Positions 1 through 8,457 of a DNA stretch of 64,000 nucleotides are shown here, in pieces. A program made the position numbers and the translations under genes. Source of the DNA: Oscillospiraceae bacterium. GTDB lineage: Bacteria > Bacillota > Clostridia > Oscillospirales > Ruminococcaceae. The notes beneath the pieces were generated by a model. It was not told the origin of the DNA. It saw only the letters and a program-made list of their open reading frames with translations, and ran no database searches. How positions within the stretch are numbered: the stretch's first letter is position 1; every line of letters begins with the position of its first letter. The stretch covers positions 1 through 64,000 of the forward strand of contig JAGAJN010000012.1 of the NCBI GenBank assembly GCA_017828975.1. Reading direction: 5' to 3'.

Positions 1-51
1 AAATGGAACAAATATCCATTTCGCTACGCTCCATGGATATTTGTTCCATTT
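1..51. repeat. Perfect 19-bp inverted repeat
   Basis: Positions 1-19 are the exact reverse complement of 33-51, with a 13-base loop. The arms read AAATGGAACAAATATCCAT and its complement. The hairpin is long and AT-rich without a clear U-tract. It may be the terminator of a gene outside the window or part of a mobile repeat; it does not match the MITE family seen elsewhere in the window. Confidence 0.6.
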
Positions 52-108
52 CGGAGAGCTGATTCCAAAGCAATTTTGGATTTTGGGTAGAAAATGTGTC
101 AAGGGATA

Positions 109-252
109 TTGACAATATCATATTGTGTTTCATTTTACTTTGATTTCGCATATCCGTGATAGAGAATTTTACAACAGAATAATATAATATTTTTTGCAGA
201 AAGAAATTATAATACATACGTACCATTCTGCGGTACAAATATGAAAGGAAAG
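109..252 (+). promoter_or_regulatory. Probable promoter region and RBS of the phosphatase gene
   Basis: A TTGACA hexamer lies at 109-114 and a TATAAT at 183-188, but they are too far apart to form one promoter, so I cannot fix the transcription start. An AAAGGAAAG ribosome binding site at 244-252 serves the ATG at 257 (a second ATG follows at 260). No clear phosphate-regulon box was recognised. Confidence 0.3.
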
Positions 253-256
253 ATCT

Positions 257-1792
257 ATGATGAATTTCAAAAAAACTGCAGCAATGCTCGCTGCGATCGC
301 AGTTGCGGCAACAGCAACAGTAAGCACAGTTTGTGCGGCAGGAACCAAAACTGCTTCTTCCGCAAAGACAACAGCTCAGACTTCGCAGTATAACGGCAAG
401 ACACCCAAGTACATCTTTATGTTCATCGGCGACGGCATGAGCTATCCTCAGATACAGGCAACAGCGGATTATTATTCAGCACTTAACGACACGAACAACA
501 ACGGCATTCTTGACAATACCAAGGTGCTGAACTTTATGAAATTCCCCGTTGCAGGCTCTGCGTCAACATACGATTCCACGTCCTTCTGTCCCGATTCCGC
601 TTCGACTGCAACTTCACTTTCCACAGGTCACAAGACATACAGCGGAACCATCAATATGGACGAAACATTCACAACAAAGTATGAGACCATCTCCGAAAAG
701 CTTAAGGAGCAGTACGGCTACAAGGTCGGCGTTGTTACAACGGTTAATCTGAACCACGCAACACCTGCCGCATATTATGCTCATCAGGCAAGCAGAAAGA
801 ATTATTATGAGATCGGTCTTGAAATGGTGGAGAGCGATTTCGACTATTTTGCAGGCGGCGCACTTCTCAAGCCCACAGGTGCAGATGGTGACCAAAAGGA
901 CATTTATAAGGTTGCCGAGGAAGCAGGCTACAAGGTAGTAAAAACTCAGGCAGAAGCAGAGAAGCTCACTGCTGAGGACGGCAAGTCTATCGTAATTGCA
1001 GAAACTCTTGCAGACAGTGATTCAATGTCCTACCACAAGGACCGCAAGGCAGACGAATGGACACTTGCAGATTATGTTGACAAGGGCATTGAGGTGCTTG
1101 ATAATGACACAGGCTTCTTTATGATGGTCGAGGGCGGAAAGATCGACTGGGCTTGCCACGCAAATGATGCAGGCTCCACAATTTCCGATACAGCGGCTCT
1201 CAGCTTTGCAGTTGCAGAAGCAGTTGAGTTCTACAACGAACACCCCGATGAAACACTTATCCTTGTAACCGGAGACCACGAAACAGGCGGTCTGACTATC
1301 GGCTATGCGGGAACAAATTACGACACATACCTTGCAAATCTCAAAAATCAGAAAATTTCCTACGCTAAATTCGACAGCGATTATGTTGCAAAGTACAAGG
1401 AAAATGGCACTTCCTTTGAAAATGTGCTGAATGACGTTCAGCGTCTTTTCGGACTTGTTGCTCCCGAAAAGGCAACCGATAAGACTGACGCAAATCTTAT
1501 CCTTACCGACTGGGAAATGGAAAAGCTCAGAGCCGCATACGACAAGACAATGAACGGCGGCGATGAGGAGCTTACCGATGAGGAATATATCCTTTACGGT
1601 ACTTATGAGCCTCTTTCCGTAACCATCACACATATCCTCAACAACAAGTCGGGTATCAACTTCAGCTCTTATTCTCACACAGGACTTCCCGTTGCAGTAT
1701 TCGCAAAGGGTGCAGGTCAGGAGCTTTTCAGCGGCTATTATGACAACACCGATATTTACAATAAGCTTGCACTTCTTACAAATGTAGAGTGA
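257..1792 (+). CDS. Secreted alkaline phosphatase (PhoA family)
   Basis: This 511-residue protein hydrolyses phosphate monoesters outside the cytoplasm. The N-terminus is a signal peptide (two Lys, then an Ala/Val-rich core ending near residue 28), followed by a Ser/Thr/Lys-rich linker to about residue 48. The family motifs appear in order: metal-binding FIGDG (D59), the phosphoserine site DSASTA (D113-S114), VEGGKIDWACHAND, and TGDHETGG. Length is normal for the family. The start at 257 is preceded by AAAGGA at 244-249; ATG 260 is an equally possible start and would remove only one Met. It stands alone, and the YibE/F gene follows after 94 bp. Its natural inducer, perhaps phosphate starvation, is inferred from the family and not shown by the sequence. 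Confidence 0.93.
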   Translation: MMNFKKTAAMLAAIAVAATATVSTVCAAGTKTASSAKTTAQTSQYNGKTPKYIFMFIGDGMSYPQIQATADYYSALNDTNNNGILDNTKVLNFMKFPVAGSASTYDSTSFCPDSASTATSLSTGHKTYSGTINMDETFTTKYETISEKLKEQYGYKVGVVTTVNLNHATPAAYYAHQASRKNYYEIGLEMVESDFDYFAGGALLKPTGADGDQKDIYKVAEEAGYKVVKTQAEAEKLTAEDGKSIVIAETLADSDSMSYHKDRKADEWTLADYVDKGIEVLDNDTGFFMMVEGGKIDWACHANDAGSTISDTAALSFAVAEAVEFYNEHPDETLILVTGDHETGGLTIGYAGTNYDTYLANLKNQKISYAKFDSDYVAKYKENGTSFENVLNDVQRLFGLVAPEKATDKTDANLILTDWEMEKLRAAYDKTMNGGDEELTDEEYILYGTYEPLSVTITHILNNKSGINFSSYSHTGLPVAVFAKGAGQELFSGYYDNTDIYNKLALLTNVE

Positions 1793-1886
1793 GATTTCAG
1801 AAAAAATCCTTCTTTATATTCTTCCTTAAGGCGTCTTCATGTAAGTGTATGGGGACGCTAATACTATTTGAAAGGGATATATTCAA

Positions 1887-3011
1887 ATGTCTGAAAAAAT
1901 AAAATACAATGCACCTGTTTTAGCGGCAATACTGCTTATAATAATACTTTTGCTGATACCCACAGGCTTCGAGGGAGCGGCGACCTACACGGGCAGCGAC
2001 CGCTGTGCAGCAAAGGTAATTTCCTGCGATAACAGCTCAATAATCGACACGGGACTTGTTAGGCAGGGGGAGCAGGTTTGCAGAGTTGAGCTGCTCGGCG
2101 GGCTGTTCAAGGGACAGGAAACGGAAGCCGTTAATATGCTGAACGGTTCACTTGAACAGGATAAAATTTTTGCTGAGGGGGACAAGGCATATGTCCTTGT
2201 AAGCTATCGTGACGGCGAGATACTGTCGGTGACAATGGTTGACCATTACCGCCTTACCGGCGAGCTTATTTTAGCGGCTGTGTTTGTCATATTTCTTGCA
2301 GCATTTGCGGGACAGACAGGTGTGCGGGCGGTGCTTTCGTTTATCGTGACGGTGCTTTCTATCTGGAAGGTGCTTGTGCCGTTTTATCTCAAGGGCTTTG
2401 ACCCCATAATTACGGGCGGAATTATCGTTTTGCTGCTTTCGGTGATGATAATTTCCCTTGTTTACGGCTTTGACAGGCGGACTGCGGCGGCTTCGCTGGG
2501 AGTCGGAGCGGGTATTGTCACCACTGCCGTTACGGGAATTATTTTTACGAATATTTTCAAGATACACGGTGCGGTTATGGCGTTCTCCGAAAGCCTTTTG
2601 TATAACGGCTACAATGACTTGAATCTTACAAGAATATTTATGGCGAGCATTTTCATCGGTTCATCGGGAGCGGTAATGGACCTGGCGGTGGATATTACAT
2701 CGGCGGTGCATGAGGTCATTCAGAAAAAACCTGGCATCAGCCGAATTGAAGCAATTAAATCGGGGCTTAACGTGGGCAGGGCGGCTATGGGTACTATCAC
2801 CACGACGCTTCTGCTTGCATATTCGGGAAGCTGCTGTGCGCTGCTTATGGTGTTTATGGCGCAGGGTACGCCTCTCGGAAATATCCTCAATTACAAATAT
2901 GTTGCTGCGGAGATAGTGCATACCGTTGTGGGTAGCTTCGGACTTGTGAGCGTTGCACCGCTTACGGCGTTGGCGTGTGGTGTCCTGCTTACGGAAAAAG
3001 GCGGCAAATAA
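1887..3011 (+). CDS. YibE/F family polytopic membrane protein
   Basis: A 374-residue membrane protein. One N-terminal membrane segment (about residues 10-27) is followed by an extracytoplasmic domain of about 100 residues and then a C-terminal bundle of seven or so hydrophobic segments. The phrases LVPFYLKGFDPI and GSSGAVMDLAVDI are typical of the YibE/F family, whose biochemical role is unknown. The start is supported by AAAGGG at 1871-1876, ten bases upstream. The stop is followed after 95 bp by the VWA-lipoprotein operon, with a separate promoter likely, so a shared function with that operon cannot be claimed. Confident on family, not on function. Confidence 0.85.
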   Translation: MSEKIKYNAPVLAAILLIIILLLIPTGFEGAATYTGSDRCAAKVISCDNSSIIDTGLVRQGEQVCRVELLGGLFKGQETEAVNMLNGSLEQDKIFAEGDKAYVLVSYRDGEILSVTMVDHYRLTGELILAAVFVIFLAAFAGQTGVRAVLSFIVTVLSIWKVLVPFYLKGFDPIITGGIIVLLLSVMIISLVYGFDRRTAAASLGVGAGIVTTAVTGIIFTNIFKIHGAVMAFSESLLYNGYNDLNLTRIFMASIFIGSSGAVMDLAVDITSAVHEVIQKKPGISRIEAIKSGLNVGRAAMGTITTTLLLAYSGSCCALLMVFMAQGTPLGNILNYKYVAAEIVHTVVGSFGLVSVAPLTALACGVLLTEKGGK

Positions 3012-3045
3012 AGTGTTTCACACAGATTTTTCAAATCTCGGATAG

Positions 3046-3071
3046 TTGATTTTACATTGCGGAGATATAAT
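3046..3071 (+). promoter_or_regulatory. Possible promoter of the XpaC/TelA operon
   Basis: TTGATT at 3046-3051 and a perfect TATAAT at 3066-3071 lie upstream of the first gene of the operon. The 14-base spacer is shorter than the usual 16-18, so the -35 assignment is uncertain while the -10 is good. Confidence 0.4.
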
Positions 3072-3106
3072 TTGTTAAATGTAATTTATATAGGGACGGT
3101 TTTGGT

Positions 3107-4699
3107 ATGAAAAAGGTGATTTGCATTATTCTGTCCGCCGTATTGTCCGCAGGGATATTTTCTTCCTGTTCATCTGCTTCGGAAAACAGCTTCGGCGGCG
3201 GAGCTTTTGAAAAGGAAACTATAAGAATTTTGTCGGGCTCGGAAAACAAGGAGCTTTCGGATATACTTGCGGAATGTTCAAAGAAAACAGGCATCGGCAT
3301 TGAAATGACCTACAAAGGCTCTGTGGACATTATGAACGAGTTGAAAAACGGTGCGGAGGATTATGACGCTGTGTGGCCCGCTTCAAGCATATGGCTTTCT
3401 CTGGGCGATGACAAGCATATCATCAAGCACGATAAATCAATTTCATCATCTCCCGTGGTTTTCGGAATTAAAAAGTCCGTTGCGGAAAATCTCGGTTTTA
3501 CAAGCGGAAAAGTTTCGGTAAATGATATTCTCGCTGCAATAAATTCGGGAAATTTAAGCTTCTGTATGACCAGCGCAACGCAGTCAAATTCGGGTGCAAG
3601 CGCATATATCGGATTTCTGTATGCACTTACGGGAAAAACATCAGCACTGAACTCAGCCGACCTTGATTCGCCTTTGCTGAGAGAAAATATATCCTCACTT
3701 TTTTCGGGAATAGAACGAAGCTCGGGCAGCTCCGATTGGCTGAAGGATATGTTCCTTGCGGGAAATTACGACGCCATGGTGAATTACGAATCCCTTATGA
3801 TCGCCGCAAATAAGGAGCTTATTTCACAGGGCAGAGAGCCGCTTTACGCAGTTTATCCCTATGACGGGCTGACCGTTGCGGACTCGCCCCTTGCATATGC
3901 CGACCACGGAAACAAGGACAAGGAAACAGCTTTTCTTGCGGTGCAGGAATATCTTCTTTCCGACAATGCGCAGGAAAAAATTCGCAGGACGGGCAGACGG
4001 ACGGGCTTTACCGAGGACTATTCGCAGTACGGCGATATTTTCAATGCGGATTGGGGAATTGATACCGAAAAAATCCTGTCCCCCATAACGATGCCCTCCG
4101 AGGAAACTCTGATGAAAGCGCTGAATTTGTATCAGACGGCATTCCGCAAACCGTCCCTGAACATATACTGCCTTGATTTTTCGGGGAGCATGTCAGGTGA
4201 AGGAAACAGGCAGCTGGTGGAGGCTATGGAACAGATACTTATCCCCGAAAATGCAGAGAAAAACCTTTTGCAGGCGTCGGAAAACGAGGTAAATATCGTG
4301 GTCACATTTGACGGAAGTGTGCGGAATATCTATACGGTCGAAGGCAGCGAAAATTTGCCGCTGCTTTACGGGGACATTGCCGCCGAGGAGCCCGGGGGCG
4401 GTACGGATATGTATGCCGCTGCTCTCGAAGGTGTTGAATATGCGGTAACGGGTTACGATTTGAACAATTACTGTCCGGCAGTGATAATTATGTCGGACGG
4501 CGCTTCCAAAACCGGCAGCCGTGAGGATTTTATCGGCGGATATAAAGCGTGCGGATACGATATTCCCGTGTTCTCCATAATGTTCGGGGATGCAGATGAC
4601 AGCCAGCTTAACGAGCTAGCGAAGCTTACAAATGCAAGAGTTTTCGATGGAAGAAGCGACCTTATAGCTGCTTTCCGCAGCGTGAAAGGATATAATTAA
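3107..4699 (+). CDS. Lipoprotein with solute-binding-like and VWA domains
   Basis: A 530-residue exported lipoprotein: the signal peptide ends in a lipobox at SSC (Cys21), so it should be anchored outside the membrane. Residues about 40-310 resemble an ABC-type periplasmic binding protein. Residues about 350-530 are a von Willebrand A domain with a complete metal-binding MIDAS: D357-x-S359-x-S361, a Thr in GGGTD, and the Asp of MSDGAS. The two folds in one chain suggest a binding or scaffold role rather than simple import, because no ABC permease is nearby. It is the first gene of a tight operon with xpaC (1 bp gap), a second binding-like protein and telA. That neighbourhood links it to the TelA/XpaC class of stress genes. 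The exact ligand is unknown. Confidence 0.8.
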   Translation: MKKVICIILSAVLSAGIFSSCSSASENSFGGGAFEKETIRILSGSENKELSDILAECSKKTGIGIEMTYKGSVDIMNELKNGAEDYDAVWPASSIWLSLGDDKHIIKHDKSISSSPVVFGIKKSVAENLGFTSGKVSVNDILAAINSGNLSFCMTSATQSNSGASAYIGFLYALTGKTSALNSADLDSPLLRENISSLFSGIERSSGSSDWLKDMFLAGNYDAMVNYESLMIAANKELISQGREPLYAVYPYDGLTVADSPLAYADHGNKDKETAFLAVQEYLLSDNAQEKIRRTGRRTGFTEDYSQYGDIFNADWGIDTEKILSPITMPSEETLMKALNLYQTAFRKPSLNIYCLDFSGSMSGEGNRQLVEAMEQILIPENAEKNLLQASENEVNIVVTFDGSVRNIYTVEGSENLPLLYGDIAAEEPGGGTDMYAAALEGVEYAVTGYDLNNYCPAVIIMSDGASKTGSREDFIGGYKACGYDIPVFSIMFGDADDSQLNELAKLTNARVFDGRSDLIAAFRSVKGYN

Positions 4700-4700
4700 T

Positions 4701-5321
4701 GTGAAAAACGATTTTCGTCAGAATATTGCCGCAATTATTTCCGCAGCGGCGGCAGGAGGAGTTTTTGTGCTGCTTCTTTTTCTGCTTGAATGGTCTGTTT
4801 TTATCGATATTCCCATTGCAGTGGGAACATATGCGGGGCTGTATCTTATAACAAAACCTAAACGGCGGATAGGAAGCATTGACATTGATTTTATCGAAAA
4901 CGGCGAGGAGCTTGAACAGAAGCTGCTTGAAGCAAAAGAGGATCATGATAACATAAAAAGATCTATCGTAAAAATAGTCGATACTCAGGTAAAGGACGAG
5001 GCTGAAGGGCTTGCGGAAACGTCGGCGGCGATAATAGAATATCTCGAAAACAACCCCTCAAAAATACGTCAGGCAAGGCAGTTTATCGACTATTATCAGG
5101 ACACTGCTTCAAAGCTTTTGTCAAAATACATCGGATTGCAGGACGCAAATATCGAAACTTCGGAGATAATTCAGTTGAAAAAGGATACAAAAAGTGCACT
5201 TGCCACCTTAAACAAGGCGTTCAGCGGACAGTTTGAAAAGCTGATGCGGGGCGAAATTACCGATATGCAGGCGGAAATTGAGCTTCTGGAGCAAACGGTG
5301 AAAATGGAGATGGACAGATGA
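4701..5321 (+). CDS. xpaC: XpaC family membrane/coiled-coil protein
   Basis: A 206-residue protein of the XpaC family, named historically for 5-bromo-4-chloroindolyl phosphate hydrolysis although no hydrolase fold is evident. Two hydrophobic segments (about residues 12-32 and 35-50) end in a basic KPKRR stop. The remainder is charged, helical and coiled-coil-like, presumably cytoplasmic. The start is GTG at 4701, immediately after the preceding stop, with AAAGGA at 4685-4690. The end overlaps the next ATG by four bases (ATGA), indicating translational coupling. Pairing with TelA two genes downstream is the recurrent context of this family and supports the call. Molecular function is not established. 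Confidence 0.8.
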   Translation: MKNDFRQNIAAIISAAAAGGVFVLLLFLLEWSVFIDIPIAVGTYAGLYLITKPKRRIGSIDIDFIENGEELEQKLLEAKEDHDNIKRSIVKIVDTQVKDEAEGLAETSAAIIEYLENNPSKIRQARQFIDYYQDTASKLLSKYIGLQDANIETSEIIQLKKDTKSALATLNKAFSGQFEKLMRGEITDMQAEIELLEQTVKMEMDR

Positions 5322-6379
5322 AAGCTAAAATAATAGGTGCGGTCATTTTAATAGTGGTCATAGTTTGTGCGGCAGGCTATTATTTCTACGGAAAATCCAC
5401 CGATGTCACCGTAATAAACGGCTATCTCGGCGGCGAAAAAATAGGCATTATTGAGGACAAACAGATAGCGGATATCCTTTCAAAAAAATATCATATTGCC
5501 TTTGACTATTCCCGTGCGGGTTCGCTGGATATGGTAACGGCAGACCAAACAGGAAGAAACTATCTGTTTCCGTCCAGCAGAACTGCTCTGGAATATTACA
5601 AGGAGCAGCACGGAGATCCTGTTTCCGAAGAAATAATCTTCAACACCCCCATTGTACTCTATTCCCACAAAGCCGTTGCCGAAGCATTTATGACCGACGG
5701 CACGGTCACTTTGTCGGAGGGCGTTTATTATGCGGATATGATAAAGCTGACGGATAAGATAACAAGCGGAGTTACATGGGCGGAGGCAGGTCTGCCCGAG
5801 CTTTACGGAAATGTTTCCGTAGATACCACCGACCCTGTCCGCTCAAATTCGGGAAATATGTTTGCGGCGCTTCTGGCAAATGTGCTGTGCGGCGGAAAAA
5901 CTGCTGACGAAGCAAGCGTAAAGGAAATAATGCCGCAGCTTAAAGCAATTTTTTCCGAGCTGGGATATATGGAAACCTCGTCCTCCGACCTGTTTAATCA
6001 GTTTATCCGAACGGGCATCGGCGCAAAGCCTATTATTGCGGGATATGAAAATCAGCTTCTTGAATATGCGGCGGAAAATCCCGAGCAATATGCAAAGCTT
6101 AAAGATGATATTATAATTATTTATCCGACGCCTACCATATGGTCAACACATATTTACATAGCCCTTGACGAAACGGGAAAGCAGGGTGCGGCGGCTCTTT
6201 GCGATGAAAAAATTCAGCAGCTTGCATGGGAAAAGCACGGCTTCCGAACAAGCGGCTGCGACATTTCCTCCGAGGGCGGGGAGGGCAAGGTAAACGGCAT
6301 CGCACCGCAGCTCAATGCGGTAATAAATATGCCCGATTACAAGGTAATGAAGGTAATAATGGAAGAACTGGAGGACTGA
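5318..6379 (+). CDS. Membrane-anchored solute-binding-like protein
   Basis: A 353-residue protein with one N-terminal membrane segment (about residues 5-22) and no lipobox. The rest is an extracytoplasmic domain that resembles the binding-protein half of the VWA lipoprotein two genes upstream: both contain an IIYPTPT/AVYPYDG-like turn followed by a C-terminal AWEKHGFRTSG / IRRTGRRTGF type ending. This suggests an ancient duplication inside the operon. The start overlaps the xpaC stop by four bases, and telA follows after 2 bp. There is no transporter permease here. I infer that the two binding-like proteins form a surface complex with XpaC and TelA, but the ligand is unknown. Confidence 0.65.
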   Translation: MKAKIIGAVILIVVIVCAAGYYFYGKSTDVTVINGYLGGEKIGIIEDKQIADILSKKYHIAFDYSRAGSLDMVTADQTGRNYLFPSSRTALEYYKEQHGDPVSEEIIFNTPIVLYSHKAVAEAFMTDGTVTLSEGVYYADMIKLTDKITSGVTWAEAGLPELYGNVSVDTTDPVRSNSGNMFAALLANVLCGGKTADEASVKEIMPQLKAIFSELGYMETSSSDLFNQFIRTGIGAKPIIAGYENQLLEYAAENPEQYAKLKDDIIIIYPTPTIWSTHIYIALDETGKQGAAALCDEKIQQLAWEKHGFRTSGCDISSEGGEGKVNGIAPQLNAVINMPDYKVMKVIMEELED

Positions 6380-6381
6380 TT

Positions 6382-7518
6382 ATGTCGGAAATAAGCCTGG
6401 CAACGCTGTCAAAATCAAAAAGCATAGCTGTGGAGGAGGACACTTCTCTTGCGGTTAAAAACGAAAATACTCAGCTTGATCTTTCGCCCGAGGACAGAGC
6501 AAAAATCGCCGAAATAAAGGAAACCATCGACTTTACCGATTCGGGAACAACGGTGCAGTTCGGTATAGGCGCACAGCGCAGACTGACGGAATTTACCGAT
6601 TCTATTTTAGACAATGTCCGCTCAAAGGACGGCGGACAGGTGGGCGATCTGCTGTCAAGCCTTGTGGTGGAAATAAACAGTCTTGACCCCTCATCGCTTA
6701 CAAACGACGGCGGGATATTGTCAAAGATCCCGGGTGTGAAAAATGCGGTAAAAAGCCTTAAAAAGCTTGCGGAACGTTACAGCAAAGCCGAAGTTCAGAT
6801 AGACAAAATAGAAGCCGCTCTTGAAAAAGCAAGAATGGATATGCTCAAAGACATCAGCGTTCTTGATATTATGTACAAGCAGAATCTTGACTGCTTCCGT
6901 GAACTGGGATTGTACATTCAGGCAGGAAAAGAGCGTGTTGAGGAGATAAGAACGGAAACTATCCCCAAGCTGAGAGCAGAAGCACAGGCAAGCGGAAATC
7001 CCATGGACGCACAGCTTGTACGGGATTTTGAGGACGAGATCGACAGGTTTGAAAAGAAGATATACGACCTTGAACTGAGCCGCACCATTGCTGTTCAGAC
7101 CGCACCTCAGATAAAGATGATACAGAATAACGACCGTGTTCTGGTGGACAAGATCCAGACGGCTGTGCTCAACACCATTCCCATATGGAAGAGTCAGTTC
7201 GTTATTGCAATGGGGCTTAACAATCAGCAGAGAGTGCTGAAAATGCAGCGTGAGATAACGGACACCACCAACAAAATGCTGCTGAAAAATTCCGAGCTTC
7301 TGAAAACAAATACAGTGGAAACCGCAAGGGAATCCAACCGCGGAATTGTTGATATTGAAACCCTGCAAAAGGTAAATCAGAACCTTATCAGCACCATTGA
7401 GGAAACTATTCAGATACAAAAAGACGGCAGCCGACAGCGTGCGGAAGCCGAAAAGGCTCTCGGCAAAATCGAGGACGACCTGAAAAACAAGCTTGTGGAA
7501 ATAATGAATAATAAATAA
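6382..7518 (+). CDS. telA: Toxic-anion-resistance protein (TelA family)
   Basis: A 378-residue cytoplasmic, helix-rich protein of the TelA family, associated with tellurite and cell-envelope stress resistance. Recognisable segments include FGIGAQRRLTEFTDSIL near the N-terminus and the conserved central run beginning TAPQIKMIQNNDR and continuing through IPIWKSQFVIAMGL. The start at 6382 is chosen over an upstream in-frame ATG (6226, inside the previous gene) because GGAGGAC at 6369-6375 sits just in front of it. It ends the operon and is followed by a long-stem terminator. The family is well defined, but its biochemistry is poorly known. Here the partners are two extracytoplasmic binding-like proteins and XpaC. 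Confidence 0.88.
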   Translation: MSEISLATLSKSKSIAVEEDTSLAVKNENTQLDLSPEDRAKIAEIKETIDFTDSGTTVQFGIGAQRRLTEFTDSILDNVRSKDGGQVGDLLSSLVVEINSLDPSSLTNDGGILSKIPGVKNAVKSLKKLAERYSKAEVQIDKIEAALEKARMDMLKDISVLDIMYKQNLDCFRELGLYIQAGKERVEEIRTETIPKLRAEAQASGNPMDAQLVRDFEDEIDRFEKKIYDLELSRTIAVQTAPQIKMIQNNDRVLVDKIQTAVLNTIPIWKSQFVIAMGLNNQQRVLKMQREITDTTNKMLLKNSELLKTNTVETARESNRGIVDIETLQKVNQNLISTIEETIQIQKDGSRQRAEAEKALGKIEDDLKNKLVEIMNNK

Positions 7519-7535
7519 TTGTTCCCGCAGCAATA

Positions 7536-7636
7536 AAAAAGCCGCTCATTAGGGAAGTACCGAGCGACGAACTTTGCTCATTTCGTTGTTTACAGAACGA
7601 TTTGACAAAGGAGTCGCCCCTAACGAACGGCTTTTT
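7536..7636 (+). terminator. Long-stem terminator after telA
   Basis: The left arm 7536-7554 and right arm 7618-7636 pair over 19 positions with only two mismatches, starting with AAAAAGCCG and ending CGGCTTTTT. The 63-base interior contains further complementary patches (GAGCGACGAA, CATTTCGTTG). It ends in a T-run, so it should terminate the telA transcript. The interior is much larger than usual, so it could also be a decayed repeat or a small structured RNA. Confidence 0.6.
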
Positions 7637-7738
7637 CTATGTATTCATGACCGAATCATGAAGGTTTGCCGAAAGATGCAAAATCTGCTCCAAGCCACAT
7701 CTTTAACAAAATGTCGGTTAGAAATTTTCCGTCGGGAA

Positions 7739-7767
7739 TTTACTTTCCCGAAAAAGTGTGATATAAT
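7739..7767 (+). promoter_or_regulatory. Promoter of the esterase-mannanase operon
   Basis: TTTACT at 7739-7744, 17-base spacer and perfect TATAAT at 7762-7767. The ribosome binding site CGGAGGT lies at 7815-7821 before the ATG at 7830. Confidence 0.65.
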
Positions 7768-7829
7768 CTTATGGGAATGGACATTGTTCGGTGTTTTAAC
7801 AAAAAATATTAATTCGGAGGTAAACCAAA

Positions 7830-8456
7830 ATGACAGATAAGGAAATGAAAATCGAACGTTACAGAGAGGAAAACAAGACCGCACAAAAGGGTCAGATAGT
7901 TTTCACGGGCTCGTCCCTTATGGAAATGTTCCCCATAAACAAGCTGCTTAAAGAGCACGGTGATGACACTGTAATTTACAACAGGGGAATAGGCGGTTTT
8001 ATATCCGATGAACTGCTTGCTGTTATAGATGTTTGCGCAACCGATCTGATGCCGTCAAAGGTGTTTATCAATATCGGCACCAACGACCTCAGCTGGTCGA
8101 GTATCCCCATAAGTCAGCTTATGGACAATTACGATAAGATAATTACGGCGATAGAAAAGGCTGTTCCCGATGTGAAAATATATCTTATGGCGTATTATCC
8201 CGTGAATTTCGAAGCTGCCTCCGAGGAGATGAAGGAGTGCCTGAAAATACGCACCAATGAGAAGATAAACGCTGCCAATGCCGAGGTAAAAAAGCTCGCC
8301 GAAAAGCACGGTCAGCGTTACATTGACATCAACCGCAATCTCAAGGACGACCGGGGCAGGCTCAAGGCGGAATACACCATCGAGGGTATGCACATAAACG
8401 AGGACGGCTACCGTGCGGTATATGACGATATTATGGCGTTTGTGAAGGAGAGGTAG
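7830..8456 (+). CDS. SGNH/GDSL-family hydrolase
   Basis: A 208-residue SGNH-fold esterase with no signal peptide, so probably cytoplasmic. Block I is GSSLM with nucleophile Ser29. Block III is IGTND with its oxyanion Asn. The final block reads EGMHINEDGY, giving the catalytic His with Glu in place of the usual Asp three residues earlier. It has its own promoter and a strong CGGAGGT site, and the mannanase gene begins one base after its stop, so the two are co-transcribed. This suggests removal of acyl groups (for example acetyl) from mannan-derived oligosaccharides. That substrate is inferred only from the neighbour; lysophospholipase-like activity is also possible for this family. Confidence 0.82.
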   Translation: MTDKEMKIERYREENKTAQKGQIVFTGSSLMEMFPINKLLKEHGDDTVIYNRGIGGFISDELLAVIDVCATDLMPSKVFINIGTNDLSWSSIPISQLMDNYDKIITAIEKAVPDVKIYLMAYYPVNFEAASEEMKECLKIRTNEKINAANAEVKKLAEKHGQRYIDINRNLKDDRGRLKAEYTIEGMHINEDGYRAVYDDIMAFVKER

Positions 8457-8457
8457 T

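Noticed and set aside
6226-6381. Upstream start for TelA
   Set aside because: It lies inside the preceding gene; GGAGGAC directly precedes the ATG at 6382.
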